Positions 1 to 8,439 of a DNA stretch of 64,000 nt are shown one piece after another. The stretch's first letter is position 1. Each line of letters begins with the position of its first letter. Position numbers and translations under genes: made by a program. Below the pieces are notes generated by a model. It made no database searches. It was not told the DNA's origin and worked only from the letters and a program-made list of their open reading frames with translations. The DNA comes from Clostridiales bacterium (GTDB lineage: Bacteria > Bacillota > Clostridia > Peptostreptococcales > Anaerovoracaceae): positions 1 through 64,000 of the forward strand of contig JALENW010000019.1 in assembly GCA_022766365.1 (NCBI GenBank). The letters are read 5' to 3'.

Positions 1-1
1 T

Positions 2-238
2 ACGCTTGTCTACTATGCCCATCCCTACACATCCTGCGATAAGGGAACCGTAGAGCGGCATAACGGCCTGATCAGAAGGTTCATACCAAAGGGTAAGCGG
101 ATTGATGACTTTACCGGCCAGCAGATCTCCGATGTGGAGACCCGGTGTAACTGCCTCCCACGGAAAGTCCTGGGTTACAGAACCCCGGATGAAATCTTCG
201 AGGAGGAAATCGACCGAATCTACCAGGCTACTGCCTAG
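2..238 (+). mobile_element. IS30-family transposase, C-terminal part (5' end outside window)
   Basis: The second forward frame is open from the window edge to a TAG at 236-238 and encodes the last 78 residues of an IS30-type DDE transposase. The stretch GTVERHNGLIRRF followed by IPKGKR is the family's motif around the third catalytic acid (the E). A typical tail, GYRTPDEIFEEE, follows. After the stop, about 30 bases resembling an IS30 terminal inverted repeat run to about 271, so the right end of the element probably lies there. The upstream part of the gene is outside the window, so whether the element is intact cannot be judged. Confidence 0.85.
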
Positions 239-280
239 CGGAAGGTGTCCAACTTGTTATTGCAATTTACGAAAAAATTT

Positions 281-523
281 CTATTTCTTTTCTTCTTCAT
301 TTGCATAGAAGATACCTGTTATTAAAAACGTTGCTCCGGATGCAATAAATAATGATGCTATGATTGGTTCTTTTGTTGAGACACCCATTATAATTCCCGC
401 CAGTATTTCCAAAGCTGCGGCAAGGCACAATAAATTCTTAGCCAAATTATTTCCCTCCTTCACATCTCGATCAATAATGTACCTCTTAGCTTTCTTCCAA
501 AGTTCATTATCATCTGCGCTCAT
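281..523 (-). CDS. Small two-helix membrane protein, unknown function
   Basis: This encodes about 80 residues. A charged N-terminus (NELWKKAKRYIIDRDVKEG) precedes two hydrophobic segments at roughly residues 29-48 and 53-72, and the protein ends in a short acidic/lysine tail. I start it at the ATG at 523 rather than the TTG one codon upstream; the ribosome site is weak. I do not recognise the family. It sits directly beside an insertion-sequence end, so it may be accessory. The codon pattern and clean membrane topology argue that it is a real gene. Confidence 0.5.
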   Translation of the reverse strand: MSADDNELWKKAKRYIIDRDVKEGNNLAKNLLCLAAALEILAGIIMGVSTKEPIIASLFIASGATFLITGIFYANEEEKK

Positions 524-855
524 CAATTACTTCATCTCTATTGTCGACTTTATTATAGTTTAAGACTTTTGATTAAGCTATTCTATTTCTGTAAAGCTCT
601 TTACATTTTTGTGTAAATCCATATCACCCGTAACCGACGTATCTGTATTAGACCCCATGAAGGTGCGGGATCTGAGACTGTCACTACTTTGATACGATTT
701 ATACTTAACTTTTACTTAATTTTATGATATGGATTTCTTCTCATTTGCACACCACTGTTTAAATAACATAAAAACATATCTGAATAAAAAGCGCCTGTAC
801 CATAATTCGGCACACACATACAAATTCTCTTCATGAATATTATTTAATAATATAA
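524..855. other. Gap without a recognisable gene
   Basis: This is AT-rich spacer between the small membrane gene and the UvrA-like gene. On the minus strand a 46-codon open stretch without an ATG at its head ends in TAG near 579. It contains polar sequence such as GDMDLHKNVKSFTEIE and could be the tail of a decayed gene, but I cannot assign it. I saw no convincing hairpin terminator here. Confidence 0.4.
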
Positions 856-3119
856 TTAATTATTTTTATGCATATTAACAAATTGTCTTAAATGCAGCGC
901 TGTATAAGAATTCTTGCATTTGATGAAATCTATCGGATAACCTTGAAATATCAGTTTACCTCCCAGGTTCCCTCCTTTGGGCCCAAGGTCTATTATCCAA
1001 TCCGCCTCACTGATAACAGAAAGATTGTGTTCTATTATTATAAGCGTATATCCTTGTCTAATCAATTCATGTATAAGATTCATTAAATTATCTATATCAG
1101 ATTCGTGAAGTCCTGTGGTAGGCTCATCTAATATAATTATTTCTGAGGTATTATTTAATAACATTTGAGCTGTTTTCAGTCTTTGAAGTTCACCCCCGGA
1201 GTAGGTATCCAACGTTTGCCCCAGTTTCATATAAGATAGATTTGCTTTGACTAATGACTCCAAAGCAGCATTAATTTTAGGATTATCATAAAATATATCA
1301 ACAGCTTCTATCACAGTCAATTCAAAAATTTGACTGATATCTTTACCTCGGTATAAACAAGAAAGTGCCTTATCGTTAAATCTTTTGCCTTGGCATTTTT
1401 CACAAGTATACTCAGAATCACCCAAATAAGCTAAGTCAAGTTTTATGGTTCCCTTTCCCTTACATTCAGAGCAAGCTCCCTTACCTGTAACTGAAAACAA
1501 TGATTTGTCTGTCTTATTTTCCTCACTAAATATTTTTTTAATTTCATCATGTATGCCCAAATAAGTGACGACATTTGAACGACTGGAGCCCCTCGGCAAA
1601 CTTTGATCTAAAACAGTAGAGTCAGGATACTTATCTTTAAATATTTCTCTTATCAGGGTACTTTTTCCCGAACCTGCCAGACCTGTTACCAGAGTGAGAG
1701 CATTTTTAGGAATTTTAACGGATAAGTTTTCGATATTATGCCTGGAAACATTATTTAATTCGTAAAATGCTGTAAATTTTTTCCTTTCTCCTCTTATATG
1801 ATGTTCTTTTGATAATGCCCTTGCAGTTACTGTATCAGACTTTAACAATTGGGAAAAATCCCCCTGAAAGGTTATTTCCCCTCCTTGTCTTCCTGCTCCT
1901 TCTCCAAAATTTATAACATAATCACTTTCTTTAATCATATCCGGATCATGGTCAACATACAGTACCGAATTTCCCTTATCTTTAAGTCCCTTAAAAATAT
2001 TTATAATTCCATGAATATCCTCCGGGTGAAGTCCTACACTCGGCTCATCAAAAATATACAGAACATCGGACAAAGAGCTGTTAAGATATTTTATCATCTT
2101 AATTCTTTGGGATTCGCCTCCGGATAAAATTACGGTAGGTTGATTCAGTTTCAGGTAGTCTAAACCAACAAGAGATAAACTTTTTAATTTAATTTTTAAT
2201 CCGTGTGTAATTTCCTGAACATTTTCCGTTTTTATTTCATCTACAAAATCAAAGAGATCGTTAATTTCCATATTGCAGCAATCTGCTATAGACTTCCCTC
2301 TTATTTTCGCACTTAAGACTTCTTCATTAAGCCTTGCTCCGTGGCAATCCGGACAGGTTTCTTTTACTAAAATTCTATCAATTTCCTTTTTATACTGTGG
2401 ATTTTGGACGTTTACAAAGCTCTCCATAATTCTTGGAATTACTCCACAATATTTTGCTGTTTTATGCCAATTCGAACTCGGATTCTCCGGTTTTATTTTT
2501 GGAGAATGAAAAAGTAAATCAAGTTCATCTTTACTGTAGTCAGATATTTTTTTATTATTATCAAAAATCCCGACTCTGTATATCGCGTAAGCCTCCATCC
2601 ACCGTCTTTAAAAGTCGGAAAATTTATCGCATTATCATTTAAAGACTTATCAAAATCTATTAATTCATTAAGGTCAATTGACTTAACCTCTCCTAACCCT
2701 TGACATGTCCTGCACATTCCTTCTGAATTATTGAAGGAATATTTCATGGAATAACCTATAAAAGGTCGGGCGATTCTAGAGTACAAAAGCCTTAAATCTG
2801 CATATATATCTGTAACCGTACCAACTGTTGATCTTGAATTACCACGAATTCTCTTTTGATTTATGACCAAAGAAACCGGAAGATTTGATATGGAATCTAC
2901 AGGTGGTTTTCTATATTTAGGCAATAAATTTTGTATATAAGAAGAATAAGTTTCATTAAGTAGCCTTTGTGATTCACAAGCAATGGTATCAAATACAAAA
3001 GACGACTTCCCTGAACCGGAAACCCCGGTAACTGCAACGATTTTATGCTTAGGGATTTCTATTGATATATTTTTCAGGTTATTTGTCCCGGCATTTTTTA
3101 CAATTATGTAATCATTCAT
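856..3119 (-). pseudogene. UvrA-like ABC ATPase (UvrA paralogue), interrupted by one frameshift
   Basis: Two overlapping frames, 2493-3119 and 856-2598, together make one protein of about 750 residues with two ABC cassettes. The first frame has Walker A GVSGSGKSS and zinc-finger motif CRTCQG. The second has CPDCHG, signature LSGGESQRIKM, a second Walker A GLAGSGKST, zinc-finger motifs CSECKG and CEKCQG, and signature YSGGELQRLK. It is shorter than genuine UvrA (about 940), as in class II UvrA-like proteins linked to drug tolerance. The frame changes in a five-base A run at 2563-2567 (T run on the coding strand): one extra T restores GFFDNNKKISDY. The gene is therefore broken by a single-base deletion or carries a sequencing error. 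It overlaps the upstream MarR gene by 8 bases, so they share an operon. Confidence 0.8.
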
Positions 3120-3540
3120 CTTTTTCTATCCTTGCCTTTCGCAATTCATCAGACAAAATATTGGACAGATGAACAAACTCTTTCTGTTCTTCTTCGGTAA
3201 AAGATTCCAGTGCTATTTTGTAAATGGAAATATGATTTTCTGAAATACTTTCTAAAAGCTCCTCCCCACTATCGGTTAAAGAAGTGTATAACTCTCTTCC
3301 ATCTGATTTATTTGGAAATTGCTCTATATATTCCATTTGCTTTAGATTTTTTAATGCTTTTGATAATTTAGTCCTCGATACCCCTAATATTAAACTTAAG
3401 TCTGAAGGCAAAACTTCTCCTTGTTTTTCAACCTGATATAGAATATCATATTGAAGCCATGTAATTTCTTTTGGGTTTACAAGGTTTCTCTCCGCAACCA
3501 TTTCACATTGCAGTTCTGTAAGTGCAGTCTTTAAATCCAT
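3112..3540 (-). CDS. MarR-family transcriptional regulator
   Basis: 142 residues with a winged-helix core. The recognition region reads SDLSLILGVSRTKLSKALKNL, followed by a wing containing PNKSDGRELYTSLTDSG, typical of MarR proteins. The start is the ATG at 3540 with GGAG upstream (GATGGAGATCGGTT). It is the first gene of a two-gene operon with the UvrA-like ABC protein, with coding ends overlapping. MarR regulators commonly repress an adjacent resistance pump or ATPase and respond to small aromatic or drug ligands. That role here is inferred from position only. Confidence 0.85.
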   Translation of the reverse strand: MDLKTALTELQCEMVAERNLVNPKEITWLQYDILYQVEKQGEVLPSDLSLILGVSRTKLSKALKNLKQMEYIEQFPNKSDGRELYTSLTDSGEELLESISENHISIYKIALESFTEEEQKEFVHLSNILSDELRKARIEKDE

Positions 3541-3574
3541 AACCGATCTCCATCAATATAGTTTCTATATAGCA

Positions 3575-3580
3575 ATTATA
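3575..3580 (-). promoter_or_regulatory. Probable -10 element of the MarR/UvrA-like operon
   Basis: On the minus strand a perfect TATAAT lies about 35 bases upstream of the MarR start. No good -35 hexamer is visible at 16-18 bases. Flanking arms ATAGTATCT and AGAAACTAT form a loose inverted repeat around it, which could be the MarR operator. Confidence 0.35.
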
Positions 3581-3689
3581 TCATAAGAGATACTATAATT
3601 AAACCTGTTTCGGATTAATCAGAAATATTATTAACAAAAAACGTGACCGGAGTTCTCTCTGACCTACTCAATATTTTTCGTAATCATGA

Positions 3690-3911
3690 CTACTCACCAT
3701 AAGGTTTCACGACACAGGCGGTACTTTTACCTTTTGAAAAATCGATTCCTACGCTTATCGTAATGATCTCCCGAGTATATTTTGTAGCTGTCCAACCGGT
3801 GCTTTCTACCGCACATTTCAGCTCGCTACACGAAAGCTTCCGTATTGTCCCAACCTGCTTAAATGCATATAACAAGGTGGGGAGAGCGACGGTTGCTTTT
3901 TCGGTTGCCAA
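3690..3911 (-). mobile_element. IS110-family remnant: left flank plus truncated transposase N-terminus
   Basis: The last 22 codons of this frame read ISVGIDFSKGKSTACVVKPY..., the N-terminus of IS110-type DEDD transposases; the D of GID is the first catalytic acid. A stop follows GE, so about 95 percent of the transposase is missing. The preceding roughly 50 codons do not look like a protein and may be the element's upstream non-coding flank, which in IS110 elements carries the bridge-RNA gene. No terminal repeats are expected in this family. It is a dead remnant. Confidence 0.6.
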
Positions 3912-3962
3912 GACCCCAAAAGCGACCTCACATGGTCAACCACTTTCCCTATTATATTAAAT

Positions 3963-4002
3963 AAGTGAAGCGATTAGAGAAGAACCTCTAACCGCTCCAC
4001 TT
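3963..4002 (-). terminator. 17-bp inverted repeat, probable terminator of the PadR/DUF1700/DUF4097 operon
   Basis: Arms AAGTGAAGCGATTAGAG and CTCTAACCGCTCCACTT, separated by six bases, pair with two mismatches. The repeat lies 140 bases beyond the DUF4097 stop. On the minus strand it is followed by a loose T/A-rich tail and not a clean T run, so it could instead be an insertion-element end. The rest of 3541-4143 holds only the IS110 remnant. Confidence 0.45.
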
Positions 4003-4143
4003 CTATGGTCCATACTGGTTATGTATCTTAAAGACTGAAACAGCCATGTCCTCAAGTGTTAAAACATACCCACTTGCCAAGTTATATTTCATAATATTTC
4101 TATATATTCTAAGATCAGTTTTACTTTATTTGGGTCTTATACT

Positions 4144-4953
4144 TTATTCGTCGTCATCCGAAAAACTGACCTTTTTATGTACCGGAGATATATATTTTAC
4201 ATTGTCTTCATCCAGGTCACCAATGTCAACAGAAATACTTCCACCGTCGTATTTTATCCTATCAAGGCCTACGTCGCCCACATCTGCTTTCAGATTGACA
4301 TTTTTCAATTCACCGGTTTCGATTTCAATATCTCCTGCTCCTGTATCAATATTCACATCCGATAAGACGCTTCCTTCAACTTCTACAGAACCGGTATCAG
4401 CCTTTATTTTTCCACCTGAAATTCTGGACTTTTTAATTTTAATATCTCCTGCTGCAAAGTCTATTTCAAGATTTTTGATGCTCACTTTATCAATATTAAT
4501 GTAACCGCCTACACCGTTTATCATTACTTTGTCATAATCCTTCTCCGGAAGATAAATAATTATATCCTCTTCGGTATGAACATGAAAAATGTCACCAATG
4601 AGATTCAGATCGGCATCTGTATGTTTTGATGATGAATTTGCTTCTTTAATTTGAAGTTTATCACCTTTATGGGTTAAATTGATATCCTTGTCACTTTTTG
4701 CTCTTATTTTGACCCGAACCCTATCGTCATCGCTTCTCTTGAATGATACAGGATATCTGTTTACGTCTACTTCTACATTTTTAATTTCTTCATCAAAGCT
4801 CTTTTCGGTGATGTGATACTTTCGCATTGTGTTTAAATCAATATCTTTGAAACCATGCTCACCTCCAAGAAGCCATCCTCCAATCATCATGCCTCCCCCG
4901 AGAAGTATGAACGCCAGGGAAGTTATCAAGGCTATCCTGATTGCTTTTTTCAT
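4144..4953 (-). CDS. DUF4097-family beta-strand-repeat protein, membrane anchored
   Basis: 269 residues. An N-terminal transmembrane segment (about residues 7-29, glycine-rich GGGMMIGGWLLGG) is followed by a long extracytoplasmic region of short repeating beta strands (repeated INTGAGDIEI/ADVGDVGL-like turns at about 160-250), the hallmark of DUF4097 right-handed beta folds. A CAGGAGG ribosome site precedes ATG 4953. It is last in an operon after PadR and DUF1700. In Firmicutes this trio is a recurring envelope-associated module, and the DUF4097 protein is thought to be the surface or sensor part. The exact role is unknown. Confidence 0.85.
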   Translation of the reverse strand: MKKAIRIALITSLAFILLGGGMMIGGWLLGGEHGFKDIDLNTMRKYHITEKSFDEEIKNVEVDVNRYPVSFKRSDDDRVRVKIRAKSDKDINLTHKGDKLQIKEANSSSKHTDADLNLIGDIFHVHTEEDIIIYLPEKDYDKVMINGVGGYINIDKVSIKNLEIDFAAGDIKIKKSRISGGKIKADTGSVEVEGSVLSDVNIDTGAGDIEIETGELKNVNLKADVGDVGLDRIKYDGGSISVDIGDLDEDNVKYISPVHKKVSFSDDDE

Positions 4954-4957
4954 CTCA

Positions 4958-5590
4958 TTACCTCCTGCTCACTCTGTAATACAATCTGCCGACAAGATAT
5001 ATGACAAGCTCTATCAGCTTCACGATACCAACAGCCACTAGAAGTCCGGCTCCAAGAATCAGGAACCCTGTTCCGAATAAGAAAATTGCACCTCCCGTTA
5101 CTCCTCCGCCTATAGCTGCTGCTCCGACAATGATTGATTTGACGCCCATCACGGCAGCTGCTATGATCCCGGCAACAAGGCATAGAAGCAAAGCTCCAAT
5201 GAGAGCTGCCGCTGTAATGAGCAGGGCAACAAGCACTGCAAATATCGGAATGGAAATTGGGGCACTGAGAATTGCCAGTATTGCAATAATAACAATTGTC
5301 GGGTTTTTAGAAGTTATTTCTTTTTTATTCAACATTCTCACAAGAAGTTCCTTAGACGCCTCCTTAGGTGTCCCCAGTTCTCTACAGATGTCGTTATAAG
5401 TTTCAAGTCCTGCATCCTCAATATATTCCGCAAAATAGCTTACTGCGTCCTCGTATTCCTCATGTGGCAGTTTAACGATTCTACCTTTTAACTCACTCAA
5501 ATATTTTTCTTTCGCAGGGTTTTTAAATGGGTTGGCATTCTTTGGCTCACATGTCGTTCCCGTTATTTTGTTATCCACCGGATTATTCAT
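4958..5590 (-). CDS. DUF1700 (HAAS-type) membrane protein
   Basis: 210 residues. The N-terminal cytoplasmic part contains KEKYLSELKGRIVKLPHEEY and a helical EDAGLETYNDICRELGTP region typical of the HAAS/DUF1700 signalling domain. Three to four hydrophobic, Ala/Gly/Ile-rich membrane segments follow from about residue 95 to 200. The ribosome site TAGGAGG sits 5 bases before ATG 5590 and overlaps the end of the PadR gene by 8 bases. PadR-DUF1700-DUF4097 is a conserved arrangement. I infer the protein couples the membrane to the PadR regulator. Confidence 0.85.
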   Translation of the reverse strand: MNNPVDNKITGTTCEPKNANPFKNPAKEKYLSELKGRIVKLPHEEYEDAVSYFAEYIEDAGLETYNDICRELGTPKEASKELLVRMLNKKEITSKNPTIVIIAILAILSAPISIPIFAVLVALLITAAALIGALLLCLVAGIIAAAVMGVKSIIVGAAAIGGGVTGGAIFLFGTGFLILGAGLLVAVGIVKLIELVIYLVGRLYYRVSRR

Positions 5591-5891
5591 TTCTACCTCC
5601 TATCATATTTATGGTAGAGACAAATCTGTCCCACTCCTTTTCCATTTCCTCAAGATGTTCCTTACCATCTTGAGTGATTCTGTAATACTTTCTGGCTCTA
5701 CCGTTATAATTCTCCAGATAACTCTCCAGATACCCGCTCTTATTCATCTTCTTTAAAATCGGATATAGGGTAGATTCCTTAATATCTGAAACCATCTTAA
5801 TCTTCTGAGAGATATCATAACCGTAAGAATCACTGCGTTTGACAATGGAAAGTATCAGAAGTTCAATTATTGTACTTGACAATGAAAACAT
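5583..5891 (-). CDS. PadR-family transcriptional regulator
   Basis: About 102 residues from ATG 5891, chosen because GGAGG lies 5 bases upstream; an upstream in-frame start at 5948 would add 19 residues that do not fit the family. The winged helix includes ELLILSIVKRSDSYGYDI, the recognition region ESTLYPILKKM, and the wing RARKYYRITQDGKEHL. It is the first gene of the PadR-DUF1700-DUF4097 operon and very likely autoregulates through the promoter at 6014-6042. Confidence 0.9.
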   Translation of the reverse strand: MFSLSSTIIELLILSIVKRSDSYGYDISQKIKMVSDIKESTLYPILKKMNKSGYLESYLENYNGRARKYYRITQDGKEHLEEMEKEWDRFVSTINMIGGRNE

Positions 5892-6013
5892 TTTTCCTCC
5901 ATTTCTTTTAGCTCCCACTTTGAATGCAATTTGACATAACTTGTACAAAATTGCTGAAAAATCATATGATTCAAAAAAATATATATATAAAAAATCTATA
6001 TATAATTTTCTGT

Positions 6014-6042
6014 ATTATATAGCGTGTTTTTATCTATGTCAA
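6014..6042 (-). promoter_or_regulatory. Consensus sigma-A promoter of the PadR operon
   Basis: On the minus strand TTGACA (6037-6042), a 17-base spacer and TATAAT (6014-6019) match the consensus exactly. Just downstream, two blocks of alternating TA (about 5979-5989 and 5997-6004) form an imperfect palindrome overlapping the start of transcription, a plausible PadR operator. Confidence 0.8.
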
Positions 6043-6070
6043 TAGAGTATTCAAAAAAAGTAAAAAAATT

Positions 6071-6100
6071 TTGCCATATGTGGAGGTTTTAGGATATACT
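6071..6100 (+). promoter_or_regulatory. Probable promoter of the nitrogenase-like operon
   Basis: TTGCCA (6071-6076), an 18-base spacer and TATACT (6095-6100) lie just before the ribosome site AAGGAGATAACAAA and ATG 6130. It is divergent from the PadR promoter about 30 bases away, so the two units may share control. Confidence 0.55.
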
Positions 6101-6129
6101 GAACTCACAGGTTATAAGGAGATAACAAA

Positions 6130-8439
6130 ATGAAAAAGAATCCAAACGGACCGAAAGAAATTGCAATATACGGAAAAGGCGGAATCGGAAAATCCACTAT
6201 CAGCGCAAATATCTCGGCTTCCCTGTCAAAGCTCGGAGTCAATGTGCTTCAAGTGGGTTGCGACCCCAAACATGACTCCACTAAACTTCTCATGCACGGC
6301 AGGAAAATAAAAACGATCCTGGATTACATGCGAGAAGTAAAGCCTATCGATTATGACATAACAAAAGTTCTCTTCACCGGGTATAACGATATAGGCTGCG
6401 TTGAGGCAGGGGGTCCGAAGCCGGGAGTGGGTTGTGCAGGCAGGGGAATAATCAGCGCATTTGAACTTCTGGATCAATTTCAAACAAAACAACAGTACGA
6501 CATTGTCATATACGATGTCCTCGGAGATGTGGTTTGCGGAGGATTTGCCGTTCCCATCAGGAGAGAATATGCTGATATTATATTCATAGTAACCTCCGGA
6601 GAATTCATGTCCCTATACGCTGCAAACAATATCCTTAAGGGGATCAAAAACTACGATGGAAATGAGCACCGTGTGGCCGGAATAATATTTAATGAGCGAG
6701 GTCTTAATAATGAATCAGCCAGAGTTAAACTCTTCGCCGAAAACGTTAATCTGCCCATAGTTGCCCAAGTACCCCGCAGCCAGTCATTTGCAGATGCGGA
6801 GGAACACAATGTCACAGCCGTTGAATACGGTGATGAGGATATCAATCAAATATTTGCCGAACTGGCGAATACTCTCATCGAGGGAATTCGTCTGCACGAA
6901 GCCATGCCCCTGGATGATGAAAATCTGGAGAATCTGTTTATGCCCGGCTGCTCAACAGTAGAAACATATTCCGGGATGTCATCAGATTCAACTTCCCCTT
7001 CAAAAGCAAAATCGTCAGACGTAACGGTAAAAGATTTCCCTTCCGGTAATAACAAGACAGGTATATGTCCTGACAATGACTCTACTCCTGTGCTCTCAAA
7101 GAACCTTCTCTATGATGAGCCTCTTCACGGCTGTGCATTTAACGGATCTCTGTTCACAGGCGTTCATCTCATGGACATTCCTGTTGTTGCTCACAGCCCG
7201 AAGTCCTGTATACACATTTCAAATCAGACGATAACTTCTTCCGGCCGACGCCCTCTCTTCGAGCGCGGCTCTCTGCTACCTGCTCCAATTGCGCCGAATC
7301 TGGTATCCACGATGATGGATCAGTCAGATATGGTATTCGGAGGAATGGATAGCCTGGAGGCAACAGTCAAGCAACTCCTTTTAAATGAGCCGCCTGCCAT
7401 CTTGGTAGTCAGCTCCTGCCCGGCAGGAATCATCGGTGACGACATAGATCGCATCAAGGCTATGTCAACCGAAAAGACCAAAATTCTCACTATAAAAGCA
7501 GATGGAAATCTCACAGGTGACTATCTTCAGGGAATGCTGACCACCTATACGGAACTTGCAAAACAGGTTATAGATAAAGAGGTAACATCTGAGCCTCACG
7601 TGGTTAACATCATTTTTGAGAAAGTAATTGCAAAAAACACCGAGACGAATTTTCAGACTATGAAAGGCTTTTTTGATAAGCTTGGCATAAAAGTTAACTG
7701 TAGATTTTTATACAATACAAGTTATGAAAGTCTCAAAAATTTCAAAAAAGCCGATTTGAATATTCTGGCTTATGATGATTATACAGGAAAAATCTTACGT
7801 AATTTCTTTGAGAAGAACTTCAATTCCTGTTTTAGCGATCTTGCGTTCCCTGTAGGTTATTCCCAAACAACAGATTGGCTTAAATATATGAGAGACCTGG
7901 TTGACAAATCGGATTCCGACTCAAATTACATGATAGCCGGAAATAAACACTGCCAATCAATTCCGGATATAGAGTCAATTATAGATGCAAGCAGACATGA
8001 ATACGAAGTTAGAATCCGAAGAATAAAGCCGATACTTAAAGGGAAAAAGCTCATGATAATAACCTACAACCACAACCTGGACTGGATATTGGAATCCTGC
8101 ATAGATTGCGGTATAGAAATAGTAAAAATCGGCATTTTGAACTTCTCCCAAGACGATAATTTCGTCAGTAAAATCAGCATGGATCTTCCTGTGGAAGTTG
8201 ACTACAATAGGGATAATAGGGATGAAGATCTCATCAGATACCGACCTGATATCTATCTTACAAACTATGATTCAAACCTGGACTTCGACTGCCTGACATC
8301 AACCATACCTCTTTGTCCTGACGTAGGTTTCTTCTCAGGACTCAAAATCCTCGAAAACTGGGCAGGCCTGATAAATATGAATTTGGAAGGAGATTGGAAA
8401 AAAGATGAATCCTATTATGACAAATATTACTCCAGATAG
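6130..8439 (+). CDS. Nitrogenase-like fusion: NifH-type reductase + NifD-type component 1
   Basis: 769 residues. Residues 1-275 are a complete NifH/BchL-type iron protein: P-loop GKGGIGKST (15-23), GVGCAGRG with Cys102 and GDVVCGGF with Cys136, the two cysteines that bind the bridging [4Fe-4S] cluster of the dimer. A Ser/Thr-rich linker (about 275-325) joins a component 1 domain with GCAF (Cys335), HSPKSC (Cys360) and SCPAGIIGDD (Cys430), matching the three P-cluster cysteines of NifD in order and spacing. The FeMo-cofactor cysteine position reads ILAYDD, so it seems absent. The reductase would pass electrons by ATP hydrolysis to its own catalytic half. The start has a good AAGGAG site. The substrate is unknown. 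Known non-nitrogenase relatives act on tetrapyrroles (DPOR, COR, CfbCD) or methylthio-alkanes (Mar). Confidence 0.9.
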   Translation: MKKNPNGPKEIAIYGKGGIGKSTISANISASLSKLGVNVLQVGCDPKHDSTKLLMHGRKIKTILDYMREVKPIDYDITKVLFTGYNDIGCVEAGGPKPGVGCAGRGIISAFELLDQFQTKQQYDIVIYDVLGDVVCGGFAVPIRREYADIIFIVTSGEFMSLYAANNILKGIKNYDGNEHRVAGIIFNERGLNNESARVKLFAENVNLPIVAQVPRSQSFADAEEHNVTAVEYGDEDINQIFAELANTLIEGIRLHEAMPLDDENLENLFMPGCSTVETYSGMSSDSTSPSKAKSSDVTVKDFPSGNNKTGICPDNDSTPVLSKNLLYDEPLHGCAFNGSLFTGVHLMDIPVVAHSPKSCIHISNQTITSSGRRPLFERGSLLPAPIAPNLVSTMMDQSDMVFGGMDSLEATVKQLLLNEPPAILVVSSCPAGIIGDDIDRIKAMSTEKTKILTIKADGNLTGDYLQGMLTTYTELAKQVIDKEVTSEPHVVNIIFEKVIAKNTETNFQTMKGFFDKLGIKVNCRFLYNTSYESLKNFKKADLNILAYDDYTGKILRNFFEKNFNSCFSDLAFPVGYSQTTDWLKYMRDLVDKSDSDSNYMIAGNKHCQSIPDIESIIDASRHEYEVRIRRIKPILKGKKLMIITYNHNLDWILESCIDCGIEIVKIGILNFSQDDNFVSKISMDLPVEVDYNRDNRDEDLIRYRPDIYLTNYDSNLDFDCLTSTIPLCPDVGFFSGLKILENWAGLINMNLEGDWKKDESYYDKYYSR

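Noticed and set aside
2555..2600. Programmed -1 frameshift in the UvrA-like gene
   Set aside because: The site A-TTT-TTG is not a proper slippery heptamer and no downstream stimulatory structure is evident; a simple one-base deletion explains it better.
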